Notes: generated from the letters alone by a model not told the origin. A stretch of 64,000 bases of DNA from Bombardia bombarda (GCA_030512295.1 JAULSR010000005.1:1860001-1924000), one strand, 5' to 3'. Positions 1 through 15,000 are shown, counted from the stretch's first letter. Translations and numbers: made by a program.

Positions 1-1
1 T

Positions 2-3000
2 TTTTTAGCTAGTGCCGGTACCATTGGCGCAGGTACCGGCCTGGCGAGCGCTGTGGCTGCAATTGCAGCCCAGTTGTCTCGCCCGAAAGCCACCCAGGCC
101 TCCGCTGAGGAGAAGGAAAAGGAAAGGGAGTCACCAACCTGTGGTGACGCTGAATCGATCCAGCGACCGCGTAGCATCAGCCACGGGTCACAGATCGTCG
201 ACCCCGAGATCGTCCAGCGTGTGATCAAGCCAGCAATTGATCCCCAATATGGCGATTTGCTCCCGCTCCCTCCCAGCGAGCCCGGGTCTCCAAATATAGA
301 GAGGGGCATTGTTCTTCCCGCTCTTCCAGACAGCCGTCCGGGGACACCCCCTGACGAGCGTAGCCTTACGGCAAAAACGCATGCCCGGCGCCGGAGTGCG
401 TTTGAGACTCCCAAGACTCCCAGTCATACCGCTGTGCCTCTGCAGTTTCGCCTGGGAAGAGGCTCAGTACCATCGTCTCCTGGTTTCCTGAGATCATCTC
501 CTATGCAATCACCCATTGCCGCAGCTCATGAGACTGGTAGTGCTCAGAAGAATCGCTCCCGTCCGACCTCGTGGGATAATAGTCGTGAGATCATGCCGCT
601 CTATCTGATTGAGAAAACGAGCGCTAGCGCTCTAGGCGCCGAGTTCCAACAGGATTACCCAGAGCTGCCTCCCAGCGACCCGCCTTCGCGTGAGTCTCCT
701 GGTCCCGAGTATCACACAAGGGATCAGGATGTTGATTATATGACGCGGGGACGGCTACCCGCACCCGTAGACCTGTTCATCGATACTACTGTTCCGCCCA
801 AGCCCCAGAACTACGACCTACTTGGGTCTGATGAGGTGACGCCAAGAGCTGGCCTACCTTCCAGGTCCCTGCATTTCACCAGCGAGGCGCAGAAACTGCA
901 TTATGCTTTGGAAGAAGCTGTTCGGACTATCGACCGCGCGGGCGAGCAGCAAAATCGCGATATACAGAGCCTACCGCTACTGTCGTCGTTGCCCGATTTG
1001 TCAAATTTACCGCCTCTTCCAGAGAGCAGTGATAGCTCACCTATCCAGGAGACCTTATCACCAGTGATAGCGCCCGGCATCATCCCATCCAGCTCTATAC
1101 CTATTACTGAAGAGCAACTTCCACCCCGGGTTGTTGAAGACACTGCACGGGCTGTTTCGCCACCAAGGGCACTCGAACATGATTTATCGAATCTGCCGCC
1201 TTTACCGGAGAGCACTGGTAGTTCGCCTGTATGGGGGTATCTATCACCAGTGAATGCCTCTCATAGCCTCTCTGCCAGTCCTGTACTCTCTGTCATCTAC
1301 GCCGACGAGCCAATACTACAGTTCACTGCCCAGGAAGCTACCCACGATGCGTTGCCATCGATGCCATTTGACGAGGACCTGACAGGCTTGCCTCCCCTCC
1401 CCGAGAGCAGCGCTAGTTCACCTCTTGTAAAGCACTCGTCACCGGTACCTGTCTCACAAATACTGCTAACTGGCTCGATACCTACTATCGCCATCGGAGA
1501 GCCTGCAATTCACCGTGGCGTTGAAGAAGATGTGCAGAGTGCTTCACCGCTGAGGCCATTTGATCGTAATTTAGCCAACCTACCTCCCTTGCCGGAAAGT
1601 AGTGAAAGTTCGCCTGTATTGCCTCACTTGCCGGAAAGTAGTGAGAGTTCGCCTGCATTGAAGCCCCTATCACCTGATTTTGTTCCTCAAGATTCAGTGG
1701 CCCGTTCCATGCCTTTGGATCCAGGACAACCAGTATTGCAGGCATTCGTTGAAGGTCCCACAAACGATGCCTCCCTGAGTAGGTCAGTTGACGAAGACTT
1801 CTCCAATCTACCGCCTCTGCCAGAAAGCATTGATGGCTCGCCTGAACTGGAGCACACGTCGCCAGTTCCTGCTCCTGAAGATTCTCCGACTGTCGCTTCA
1901 ACCTGGACTGTTAAACAACCAGTATCATATCAACCCTTAGAATTGGATGCGGTCGGTTCTCCAGTCACACAGTCCTTTGGCCATGAAGATTTACCACGAC
2001 TTACACCTCTACCAGAGAGTCTTTCAGGATCGCCGGTTCTCGCCCCCGAGATTCTTCCGGCTGTTGTCAGTTTACCATTGAGCGTCGAAGAGCCAGTTTC
2101 GGCTGTCGAGGATTCTACAGGCTATCTTCCCCTATCACAGCCTCTTGACGAAGAAGACTTATCAAAGCTGCCTGCGCTACCGGACACCATGGTCAGCTCG
2201 CCAATCCAAAAGGCTTCAGAGGAGGATAGGCCATTCAGCCTTCCATCCACCCGATCGCTTGATGAAGACCTCACGGAACTACCGCCTCTACCAGAGAGTA
2301 TTGCCAGCTCGCCTAGACAAAGCGTTCACGGATCGTCTGTGCAGAAACCTTCTGTGGAAGACTCTCTACCAGCTCCTCTTCTGACGCGGTCGGCTGGTGA
2401 TGATATGTCAGAGTTCCCACCTCTGCCGGAAAGTATTGATAGCTCGCCAATCCAGAGCATCTCCGGTTCGCCTGTACAAAAGGCCACCACTGTGGAAGAT
2501 GCTCTACCAGCTCCTCTTCTGATGATCTCGGTTGATGAAGATCTGTCAGAGCTGCCACCTCTACTAGATAGCAGAGCTGGCTCGCCAATGCTAAAGCCCT
2601 CTATGGAAGATACTTCGCCCGCTACTCTTCTGACGCGATCTGTTGACGATAGCCTGGACAATTTGCCGCCCCTCCCAGATAGCAGAGTCAGCTCGCCAAT
2701 GCCAAAGCCCTCTGTGGAAGATACTATACCTGCCGGTCTTTTGATGCGGTCAGTTGACGAAGACCTGTCTGAGCTGCCACCTCTACTAGATAGCAGAGCT
2801 GGCTCACCAATGCCAAAGCCCTCTGTGGAAGATACAACATCTACCAGTCATCTGACGCGGTCAGTTGACGATATCCTGCACAATTTGCCACCTCTCCCGG
2901 AAAGTGGCGGCAGCTCGCCTCTTCAGAAGCCTTCGTCACCCATAATAGACCCAAGTCATGATCTGGACAAATTGGACAAGGTGGGTATCACCGACAAGGG

Positions 3001-6000
3001 CAAGGACCCAGCCTTACTCGCTTCCAGTATTGCTGCTGGGGCTGCTGCCGGAGGTATCGTCGCTGCAGTTATGCATCACGATGATCCTCCGTCTAATATA
3101 AAGGAGCTGGCACTGGAGAAGCATCAGACTCTGAGTCACGACAAGACTGAAAGCATTCTCTCAAACGTGCCTGACGATCAATTCGATAATGCGTCCACTA
3201 TCGCCTGGTCTGAGGCCCCGACCTTCTTGTCAGGGTCGACACTTTTGGAGCCGCAGGATTCTTTTAAGTACTACGAACCTCGTGTACCAGAGAAACCTCA
3301 GAGTTCTCGTGAGCCAGAAAAACCAGAACTCTATCACGAGACAGAGGCTATTCGGGAGAATCCCCAGCCGGAAGAATTCAGTACGCTGTCCACTAGGAAG
3401 GGTAAAAGGGGCAAAAAGGCGCGTGGAAAGCAAATGAACGAGACATGGGATGATCCGACCCCTGAGACGTCTTCCCTTCGAGACGAGGAAGGCCTTGACT
3501 CTGCAACCCAGATGCCCGAGACAGAGCACCCAGCCATCTCTCAGGTTCGAGATGAAGACATTGCAACCCCAGTCGCATCCGAAAAGGGCAAGAAGAACGA
3601 GAAGCCACAAACATTGGAGCCTGAGCCGGAGAAGCAGGACAAGGATGGTTCTGAAGATGCGCATGAACCGCGCTCAGCTCAGGAAGATCTGACAACACTC
3701 CCTATTGCTATTGAGGAGGATGCTATCGCAGCTCCATTGGAACGTTCTTTGAGCAGCGCTAAGAAAGGGAAGAAGAAGAAGAAGGGCAAGAAAGGAATCT
3801 CCTGGATCGAGCCGGCTGAGTCTGGTACGGACGGGCCCAGTGGCTTGTCCGAGGCTGGATTAGAATCTCCTGGCACTCGTAGCATTGACATCGAAGAACC
3901 CAAACCAGATATCATGACCACTCCGATCACAACGATGCCTGGGTCTTTTGATACCTTGGAAATCGAGGCCGATACGAATATTCCTGGAGCGGAGCATCTT
4001 GTGGGCATTTCTTACCCCATCGAGCCCGAGAAACCGGAATTCTCTCAGCAGGCAGTGGATGATAACATTACCCCCAATCCCTCCAGCCAACAAACAAGCA
4101 TGTCTGCTTCAGAGCTGCCAGTTTCTAAGCAACCAACTAGTGGCCAGTCTATGACTGAAAATGAAAAGCACGCGCCAATTGAGCCGGAAATTTCTACTTT
4201 CGATATTCCTGTCCTTGACCGCGAGCAACTGCCTCCCTTTGGATTGATAGCCAGTGAATCTTTGCCTTTACCCATGACTTCTGCGGCCGAACAAGAGCAA
4301 TTTCTCTCGCCCGGGCTGATGGCTGCTGATACACCTGTCCTCGATGAGTCATCTAGCAAGCAAGAGACTTTGCCTGCCTCTGAGACGCCTGTTGATGATT
4401 CCGCTGCTGGACCTTCTCTGACTGAACCTGAGGAAGCCTTTTCCGCGGAAAAGTCTGGCAAGAAGGGCAAGAAGGGGAAAAGGGGGAAAGGTCGCCAGCC
4501 AGATATTTCCCAAGAGGATACATCTGCAGCAGAAGCTACGCCGTCACAAAGTATCCTTCCTGAGGCAGATACATCAGACCGCGTTGCCGTGGAGCTACCA
4601 CAAAGCTTAGGTTTCACATCGCCTCAACTACCCGCCGACCCGAGCTCCAATGAAGCCTCAGACAGCTTCTCTATCCCTGGCAAGAAGGCTAAGAAAAAGA
4701 AGAAGGCCAAGACTCCTAATATCTTCTTTGGGCCCGAGGCTCTTGAAAGCGCTGAAAGTGGCCCTGTTTCTACAAACGTGGCAGACAACGATGTTACAGA
4801 TGACAACGTTGTCTCGGCCGAGGCACTTGGGTCGCCCATTATTCCCGAATCACTGGAAGGGCAGCCTGTGCTAACTTCTCCCGTCCATGACGAGTTTGTG
4901 GAGAAGCATGATAGCGGCAATGACCAGGTCACGAAAGAGCCTGTTGTGAAGGACGTGGAGCCACAAGAAGCCTCTGCGTTGGAAGAACGTTTGCCTAGCA
5001 GCGGTGAGCTTGAGCAAGGGGGTGAACAGGGGAGTCAGCAATCCACCGAACCCACCACGGACAAAACCCCTGCCAACCAGCCACCTAGCCTCGATCCTGT
5101 AGCGGGCGCACCCAAAGAGCGGGACATTTCTGCATCGGCCCCTTTGACCGCGGAGGATTTGCATGAAAGCTCCAGCGAAACGGCCGAGGAAAAGAAGGGA
5201 ATCATTCCCGCTGCCCTTGCAATACTTCCTAGCATTGCTGGTGTTGGCTCGTTTTTCGGGTTAGGAAAGCGTGAATCGAAGGTAGTAGAGCAGTCCGGAA
5301 CAGAAGAGTCTCAAGAGGGCCAGCTGTCTCGTGATGGATCCCGGATGCAGAGCGCCGAAGAGCCGCCCAAACAACAACATACGGAGCCGCCCGAAGAGCC
5401 CAACCACCCTCTACAGGGGGCATCTGTGGGGCCGCCGTTAGGCGAGTCCAGCAGTCAGATCTTCGACGTGGGTGCTGCTGCGGAGATGCATGAACCCACC
5501 ACCCGCCAGGGCAAATCAGGGGGAGACACAACAACAGGCCCGCTAGACACCGCTGTTTCCGTACCCAACGAGCAGGGTCTAACGCCCAGTTCCCCTTTCC
5601 CCTCATTGGATCTCTCTGCCCTGAACGCGCCCTCTAACGCGCCATCTACAGTCATTGGAGAATTGGACCAGACGCTGCAGGAAGATGAAGGTGAGCAACA
5701 ACAGAAAGATGAGCCGTTACCTACGGCAGAGTCTCTCGTCATACCCGATGATTCCATCCAGGCCATCGACAGTACACCCTCAACAACTACTGAGAAAATG
5801 GGCAAGAAGGCCAAGAATAAGCGACAAGGCGCCCAAACAGATTCAACGTCTGTACAAGAAACGAAACAGATAATCCCTAGCGAGGTCGACCAACATGATG
5901 TCGTCTCTGAGCCTCGAAGCATTTCCGAGCCTGTGATTGCCGCCAAAGATGATGTCAATGAGCCTATCCCGGATGACGCGTGGGCTGAGCCGGCTGAGCC

Positions 6001-9000
6001 GGTAGGGAAGAAGGGGAAGAAGGGCAAAGGAAAGAAGAAGAAGGTAGATTCTCTTGTCATCGACGAAACTTCTACTTCGGAATTGGTTGAGCAGGCTGCC
6101 CAAAGCGTACCCGAGACCGTCCCGGAAGCTGCACCATCGCACAGCCAGGAGGAAAGCATGGACGGTGAGATGTCTCGAAGCGGCCCGGTCGAGAGATCCA
6201 CAGAAGATGCGTTGACGGAACAAACCGCCTCTTCCAGCAAAAAGAGCAAGAAAGACAAGAAAAAGAAGAAGCAGGTCAACCAAGAACCATCCGATCTCCC
6301 GCCATCCGAACCCGAACAAAGCCCTTTGGAGCCGAGCGATGAGCTTGCAGAACCAGCCGCTCCGCTGGAAACTTCCCAGAGCGAGGCTCTCCCAGAACAA
6401 TCTCAGTCAACCGACCTTTCTAGGCCCGAGCAACCGTTGCAGGACGACTTGCGGCCCCAGGCGGACATTTCTGGGAAGAAGTCTAAAAAGGACAAAAAGA
6501 AGCGAGGATCAAAGTCTCCGTCACAAGTTGAGGAGCCGTTAAGCAGGGAGGTTGATGTTTCTTCACTACCATCAACATCAGAGCCGGAGGCGGAGCCACT
6601 CGTCGAGAATGATGCCATAGACCCAAATTTAGTGGCTGATACGTCAAGCCAACCACAACTTGAAGTGAGCGAAGACGCTGTGGCGGCGGTTGAACCACTC
6701 TCAACTCTGGATGAATTGAGCGCCCCCAGTCAAGAAGCCTCTGAGGTACCAGAAGAGAGCCTGGAACAGGAAAGCTCTTCGCAGGCTCATGACACAGACG
6801 ACGCCGTCCTCAATACGAAGCAGGGCAAAAGGGACAAGAAGAAGCGCCAGAGTGTCACATTTACAGAGCCCCTTGAAAAGCCCAGGATCCAGTCCAAGGA
6901 CACCAAAATCAAGGATGCACCCCTCAGTCCTGTATCGATCCTAACCGCGTCTTCCAGTCGGGAGGTTGAAGATGACAATCAACCAGCTATGCCCAGAGGT
7001 GAGGAATCCGAGCAATTGACTTCGGACCCTGCTTTTGGCGAATTGTCCAAGAAACATATCTCCGAGCCTCCCCCACAAAGCGATTATTTTAGCGAGCAAC
7101 CCTTTGTTGAATTCGACATTCCCCCTCCTCACAGCGCTGAAGATGAAACCCCTATCCATTCGCTTAGTCGCGAAGTCTCTGAATCTAGTCTTGACAAGAA
7201 GCCGCAGCAGGAACCATTCCAGCAAACCCCAGCTAGTATTCCTAGTGCGCCTGATAACACAGATTTCTCGATCGATGAACCCTCGGAGGTCGTACCAGGA
7301 GATAGGCCCATTGGTTCTGTACTGGAAGAGCAGCCTTCTTTATTGAATGATCCTCTCCCAGTCGAAAATATCGTGGCGCAAGTTGAAGCCCCAGAGAAAT
7401 CAGATATCCCGGTTGAATTGCAACCTCTGGAGTCTGTCGGCGATGGAGCAAAGACAATTATGCGTACTCCTTTTGAGGAGGGTCGTCTCACCTCGGGACC
7501 AATTCAGGATTCGTCTGCGACTGTTACTGAGGACGAATCTACTTCTTCGGCCAAAAAGTCGAAGAAGGATAAGAAGAAAAAGCGGCAAAGCCGGTTGGGC
7601 AATGAAGTTGAGCCTGTTGTCCAATCGCTGACTGCGGAGGATCAATTTGCTAAAGGAGACGAGAACGAAGCGTCAGGTTCCAATGCCCCACTCCCAACAA
7701 CCACTGAATCATCGACAAGTGGTGTTGAGCCAGAACCAATCGCCGCGCAGCCAGACCCAGTCACAATTGAACAATCAGCCGAGGTCGAAGTTTCTGCCTC
7801 TAAGAAGTCAAAGAAGGACAAGAAAAGTCGGAAGGGCAAAGTCCAAGAAAGTTCTGACTGGGACTCGCCTGCAGAGCTGATTGTCGACACATCGCCAACC
7901 CGAGTCACTGTTGACGAACAACAGCCGGTCGCGCAAAACGAATTCGCCACCCCGACAATTGTCACCGAGGTGCAGTTACCACAGAGCTCACAACAAGAAC
8001 CTATCGCTCGTGAAATCGAATCAACTCCCGGTGCGGGATCAAGTGATTCAATTGAGATTGTCAATGAGCCCCAACCAAGCAGCCATCTGGAGGAAGATAA
8101 GCCCGGAGTCGACAACAAGCTCAGTGACCTCGAACCTGAGTCCCGGCAAATGCCCTCTCACATCGACAAGGATGCGGGAGACTCGCCTGCAGACCAAGAT
8201 GCATCGCCTTATAGTATCAGGAAGGCCAAAAAAGACAAGAAAAAGAAGAAAGTTGCGGCCTCAACTACAACTGCGAAATCTGAATCAGAACCATGGCCCC
8301 TGGGATCCCCAGAACTCGCTGCGCTTGACGATGCGCCTTTTGCAACTCGTGAGATTGAGAGGCTTATGAAGCAACTCAGTACCGTGGAAGAAGAGTCCGA
8401 ACCGGTGGAATCGAGCGAGCCACTTAGAGTTGCGGTGACACCCTTGTCAGGCACTCAATCTTTCATTGCGCCAGAAAGTGAGGCTGTGGCTTCAATTGAA
8501 GAAGAGGATGGTGACGGAGATGTGGAAGACCATGTCTATTCGTTAAAGAGAGGTAAGAAAGAAAAGAAGAAGAGGCGGAAGGGCGTGACTATGGACGAAC
8601 CGTGGCCCAGGGGCGAAACCTCTACGGCCGACGAATTAATTGACACACCTATAGAAGGCATTTTGGAGACTCAGCCCGAACCAAGAGACTATCCCGCGGA
8701 CGACATTTTGGCTGAAGACAAGGAGCTTGCTGGACTTGCTGGAGAGCTTGCCGAGTCTGCAGACTCTATAGTGGAGCAGCTGCCAAGCGAGCCGGAAGTG
8801 CTGCATGAAGCTGAAATTCCGAAAGAGAGCGTCCCAACTCTGCCAACTGGTGATTCTCTGGAAGAGAAGCAAGATGTCTTGTCTGAGCAGTCACTGGCAC
8901 AAGACGCTAATGTTGTTGAGGGCGATAAAGCTGTCACCATTACTACCCCGGACAACAACCAGGAGAGCAGTATCCCCGAAACCCCTAAGGACACCGCCGT

Positions 9001-12000
9001 CCCGCCCGAAACCCTTGAAGTCCCCCGTTCGTTTTCTCCTGATCACATTGACACTCTAGCATCCGTCCAAAAGGACACTGAGACTGCGACTGAACCTACC
9101 AGCGCACAAGATGCCGACATCTTGATGAGCGATACCATGTCGAAAGACAAGGGGAAGGAAATCGACGATACCGCCTGGATATCTCAAGGACCTGACAATA
9201 CGACAAGCGAAGCTCAGATTCTCAGCCGTGAACCAGAATCCGCACAGGATCAGGAAGCAGATTCAAGTGAACTGGCTGATTCCGAGGTTCTTCCTGCAAA
9301 GAAGTCCAAGAAAAACAAGAAGAAGAAGAGAGGATCCATCGCCCAAGAATCTACACCGCAAGATTCCACTCAAGACTCCGCGCCCCAGGATTCTGCGCCC
9401 CAAGATTCCATGCCTGAGCCAGTCCAAGTCTCTGAACCCATCCCTGAAGAGTCTGTGGAGCCACCAGTCGAATCAGTTATCGAGCTTCACGACACCAGCG
9501 CCACCAAGCAAGAAAGTGCAGAAGCTGCGGCTGCAAGTGACAGCCTGTCCGAGGTCATTCCGAAAAAGATGTCCAAGAAAGAGAGGCGGAAGACCAAGCT
9601 AGAGGCTCAAGAATCGAGCGGACTGGATTCTCCTCTTCTTGATATGGACGACAAGCTTGCGGCTGACCCACTCCCGGAAAGCGACGTAACCGCTGTGACC
9701 GACTTGCTTTCAGCTGCGCCAGAGCCTACTCCTATTACCCCCGTCGACGAGCTAGAACAATTAAGCAAGCCCCTTTACAACGAGTCTAGCCGTGATAATG
9801 GTTCTGAACCGACTCCAACTCCGACTCCTCTCCCTGCCCCAGAGCTTGAAGTTGAAGAGTCTCCTTTGGTGAGCAAGAAGTCGAAGAAGAGCAAGAAAAA
9901 GAAGGGAGCCAAGCAATCCGACTCTCAGTCTGCTTCTGGAACGGCGACACCTGTTATTAGTGAGGTTTCGACACCGGCTGTCGAGCAGCCAAGTTTTGTT
10001 GAGGAGCTGGCCACTGTTGAGGAGCCAAAGCCAGTCGTCGAGGAGCCGGTTGCTCGGAAGCTGGTCATTCAGGAGCCAGTCATCGAGGAGCCAGTCATCG
10101 AGGAGCTAGTGGTTGAGAAGTCAATTGTCGAAGAGCCAATCGTTGCTGAACAGCCAGGCACAACTACCAAGGAGCTGGATCTGTCTAGCGAGCAATTGAG
10201 CACTCCCACAGAGCAAGCAACCGTCGTCGATAGATCAGCCGAGATTCAGGAACCTATGGTCCCAGAGCTTGGAGAGCTTCTTCAGACCACACAGCCCGAT
10301 GTCGTCTCCAGTGAAAATCCAGAACCCGAGACAACCCCGACTATTCCCACGAAGAGATCCAAGAAGGAGAAGAAACGCAAGGGCTCCAAGCTGCCTGACT
10401 CCGAACTAGCTTCTGGCAGTCAAACCCCAGTAGCAGAGTCAAGTACTTTCACGGACATGGAACCTACAGGATCTCCAATTGAAGAAGGGCCCTCCAGCCA
10501 AATACTTTCAGACAGCGTTACTGAAGATATCCAAATAGAGGACCAGCCAGTACAACAGGACGCGCCACCTGAGGACAGCTCAGATCTTCCGACTAAGAAG
10601 AAGTCCAAGAAGGGCAAGAACAAGAATCAGAAGGAGTCCAAGACCGCCGACTCAGAGCCTGTTGTCCAAGAGCCGGTTACTTCCGTCGAGCCAGTTGTAG
10701 ACGGGCCGATCACTCTCGAGCCCGTTGTCGATGAGCCGGTTTCTGTCGAGCCTGTTGTCGACGAAGTGGCCACTGTTGAGCCGGCTCTTGATGGCCTAAG
10801 TTCTCTTGAGCCTGCTGTCGACGAACCAACCACTGTCGAGCCCATTCTTGACGAACAGGCCACTGTCGAGACCATTGTCGATGAGCCAGTTACGGTTGAG
10901 CCTATTGTTCACGAGCCACTCTCTTCTGTCGAACCCGAAATTGGCGCTGCAGAGCCTCTTACTCCCACTGAGTTGGCTGATAGTAGCGCGCTCGCCACCG
11001 AGGTTCCTGAGACTCATCTAGAGGCTTCTCTGGACCCTCCAACCAAGAAGTCGAAAAAGAAGTCGAAAAAGAAGGGATCCAAGGTTACTACACCCGAGGT
11101 AGCTTCTGTTGCCCAAAGCCCTGCTGCGGGCAATTCGGCGGAGCTTGAGATTGACCTGCCACCTCAGTCCACTCTCGACACGACTACCAACGTGGAGCCT
11201 ATCATCGATGTCCCAGAAGATACCAAACAAGAGGCTCAGCTTGACCCCGAGCCAGCTGCATTGATCCCTGTTGTGGACGAGTCGAGCCACATGGTGGTAG
11301 AAGAACCAGGGATCAATATCGAGCCTGAGATTGAGGCCCCGCCGCATGCTCCTCTCGACTCAGCCACCAGTGAAGAGATAGCCAGTTTCATTTCAGAAGA
11401 GCTACAGGTTGAAGAAAGCTCAGAACATTTGGCCAAGAAATCCAAAAAGAGTAGTAAGAAGGACAAGAAACGGAAAGGCTCACAGCTTGCCGAATCCGGG
11501 CCAACTTCTGGCACCGCTACGCCTGCTCTTGAGGATCAGAGCAGCTCAGTTGCAAGGGAAGTGGAGTCTCCGCTTCAGATTGTTGCTGAGCCTGTTACAT
11601 TTGAAGAGCCGTCATCTACTGTCATCAATACGGAAACTCCTGCGGTGGAAGAGCCGGTACCGGAAGCGATTCTAGAAGATCCAGTGGAAGCCTCAGTGCG
11701 GGAAATGCTTCAAGAAGAACCACAACCTGAACCTGAGACCACTTCAGCCCTACCAGTCAAGAAGTCCAAAAAGGACAAAAAGCGCAAGGGCTCAAAGCTT
11801 GCTGAATCCGAACCGGCATCTGGCACTGTCACACCTGCAGTAGAAGAGCAAAGCGTATCCATTCCCCATGGGTTGCAATATCAAGAGCAACGCGGCATAG
11901 ACGCTTCTGATCTCCCAGAGCCCACCATCGGGCTGGCAGACGAGGTTTCGGATTTGGTTGAAGACATTCAGCAGGATACCCCATCGGAAGAGACATCGAA

Positions 12001-15000
12001 CATCTCAAGCAAAAAGTCTAAGAAGGCGAAGAAACGCAAGGGGTCCAAGGCTACGGACTCTGAGCCAGCTTCTGGCACTTTAACACCTGTTCAGCAGGAA
12101 CCCGCAATCCCTGAAATCCTCGAAGCACCTCCAACTGTAGAAGAGCCTCTCAGCGAGATACTCGATGCTATTGATAACGCCCAACAGAGCATTTCACGCC
12201 CAGGTAGCCCTAGTGCACATGTACTTGAACATGTACCGGCTATTGAAGACAACAGCGTTCAGGGGTTGGTAGATAAGCCACAAGTAGCGCATGAGGAGAT
12301 CATTACTGAGAATTTGGACTTGTCTTCGGGCATCATGGAAGCTCCAAGAAGTATCCAAGAAGCCGTGGCTGGGATTCCGGAGCAAGTCGAGATAAGCTCG
12401 CCTGACGCTCGCGACGTTGCCAATTTGTCTTCTTCGAATGAGGCTGAGCCTAGTCTCCCAGAGGATATCATTAACGACCTGCCAAGCGATGTCATCGCTG
12501 GTCCATCGGAAGAGATCATTGCCAGATTACCAGAGCCTTCGACCTTGATCATCGACGAGGCTCAGCCACCTACATCTGAGTTCGAGGGCCTTCAAGAGCC
12601 TAGCAATCCCGAGGACCAGGATCGCTCAAGTAGCAGCCAGACCCCACAACAAAAGGAGCCCGAAACTCAGCCTGAGTATCCCTTGGACATGCCTGTGAAG
12701 AAGTCCAAGAAGGATAAGAAGAACAAGAAGAACAAGGGCTCGAAGATTGCCGAGTCTGAGTCCGCTTCCGGTTCACAAACTCCAGTGACGGAAGAGCTCA
12801 TTACTACTGTCCTTCCTGAAGCCGATGTCTCATCCTTGACGGGCATAACCGAGCCTGAAATCGGCCAAATCGAGCGCGCTATTGATTTGACTGATGAGCC
12901 TGCTCCCATCGGCGAAGTTTCCAAGGAGGAGCAGTTGGAAGATCTGCCAGCACCGCCAACCAAAAAGTCAAAGAAGGACAAGAAGCGAAAGGGCTCAAAG
13001 GCCCCTGAATCTGAACCCGCTTCAGGCACAATGACCCCAGCCATTGAAGAGCCTGCCACTTCTGCTCTCCCTGAAATTGAGGCTGCTCTACCGGTTGAGC
13101 CCACTTCCCCGGTTGAGGTTGCTCTGCCCGCTGAGGATGCTCCCCTGATAGATGCAGTGCAACCCGAACAGATTGAGCGCGGTACTGATCTAACTGAGGA
13201 GCCTGTCCCGATTAGCGAAATCAAAGAGCCTGAGGAACAACCCGAAGAGACTTGGGCGATACCAGCGAAGAAGTCAAAGAAGGACAAGAAACGAAAGGGT
13301 TCCAAGATTCCTGAATCCGAGCCTACTTCCGGAACAATGACTCCAGCTACCGAAGAGCCTGCTGCTTCTGCCCCGGAATCTGAGCTCTCTCTCCCCGTGG
13401 ACCCGTCGTTTATCCCCGTTTCCACTCCCAGCGACACAAGGAATGATGAACAGATTGACGATGCGTTGGTGGTGCCGGCGAAAAAGTCGAAGAAGGATAA
13501 AAAGCGAAAGGGCAAACAACAGGCAGGATCCGAGCCCACTTCTGGCACCCTAACGCCAACACTTGAAGAGTCCACTGCTTTAGAGGCTGAACCCATTGTT
13601 CCAGAAGCCGAGCTTACTGCTCTAGAAGTTGCACCCGTCACCCGAAAAGTCGAGTCTGTTGTTCCAGAAGCTGAGCCTGCTGCTCCTGAAGTTGAGCCTA
13701 CTGTCCGTGAAGTCGAGCCTGCTTCCGAAGTCGAGGTTGTGGTACCAGAAGTCCAGTCCGCTGCTCCAGATGTCGAACCCACGTCTCTAGAAGTCGCGCC
13801 CATTGCGCAGCCCGCTGCCTCAGATGCTGAGCCCGCTACTCTAGAAGTTGAGCCAGTTGTAACAAAGCTTGAGACCTCAGCTCCCATGGTCCACATCGAG
13901 CCTGAGGCCGTATTCAAGGAAGAGCCCGGTACTATCGAAGAGCCCAAAGACATGCAGCCAGATGATGCCTGGGCGCTACCCACCAAGAAGTCCAAGAAGG
14001 GCAAGAAAGACAAGAAAGGAAAGGGCAGCCAACAGGTCGAATCAGAACCTGCATCTGGGACAATGACGCCCATCCAACCACCAGAAGACATTGTCGCCGA
14101 GACTTCAGCCCTGGATCCCGAACCATCAGAAAAGACAGGTGATCGCGGTCTCGATTCTGAAGTTATTAGGTCAGAACAACTTGCGGAGACCGAGGACACC
14201 TGGTCAGCGCCAGCGAAAAAGTCAAAGAAGGAGAAGCGCAAAAGCAAGGCAGCTAGCACCGAGACCGCGTTAGAGGACTCCCCACCAAGCGCGGAGGCAG
14301 AAATCGTTGAAGTGCCAGAAATAACGGAAGCATCTGTGGAGAAGAACATCGAGACGATTTCTGAGCCAGTTCAGGAAGCCAGCCAGGCCACCCCAGAGGA
14401 GGCAGAGGCGGTCGACGAATGGGCAGCACCGAGCAAAAAGACAAAGAAGGGCAAGAAAAAGGGCAAGAAATCGGCTTCTGCGCCGGACTCTGGCAGTGCT
14501 ACACCCAAGATCGTTGCCCCAGAAGATGACGCACCTGCCATTGAGGCTATCATTTCTGACTCGCCTGGTGTCGAGTCCCTTGTCATAGAGGCCCCGGCTA
14601 TTGAGTCGGTTGCTATTAAGGCTCCCATTGCTGAGGCTGTTGTTGAAGCTCCTATGGTTGAGGTTGAGGCTATCATTGCTGAGGATGTGTTTGAGAGTCC
14701 CGTTGCTGAGACCATTGTCGAGACTCTTGTGGTTGAGACTCCTGCGGTTGAGGCTGCCATTGCTGAAGATCCAGTTGAGACTCCCATTGCCAAAACTGTT
14801 GCTGAGATTCCCGCGGTTGAGACTCCTGTGGTCGAGACTCCTGTAGCCGAAGCTACCATTGCTGAGGCTGTTGTTGAGACTCCTGCGGTCGAGACTCCTG
14901 CCAATCACGATATCGCACCAGAGGACAGCCCAATTGCCCCCCTCACTGATGAACCCACTGACTTTGATGTGGGCCGTGATTTGCTTGTCAGCGAAAGTAC

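Noticed and set aside
1..8. TTTTTTAG as an intron 3' end at the left edge
   Set aside because: It could be an acceptor, but the giant frame is open through it and continues as Ala/Gly-rich sequence; with no upstream sequence neither view can be favoured.
5455..6279. 274-codon antisense frame in the giant gene
   Set aside because: Shadow of the sense reading frame; FFFFLSFLLFLLEE corresponds to the antisense of a lysine cluster.
12667..14349. 560-codon open frame on the - strand inside the giant gene
   Set aside because: It is the antisense of the Glu/Pro/Val and Lys repeats; its Ser-rich, FRFLSFFDFF-type repeats mirror the sense KKSKKDKKRK units exactly. No independent start context or domain.
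14270..14908. Antisense frame that looks like pentapeptide repeats (SLNNS, SLNRR units)
   Set aside because: It mirrors the sense VE-x-P repeat block; the periodicity is inherited from the sense coding repeat, not from a pentapeptide-repeat protein.
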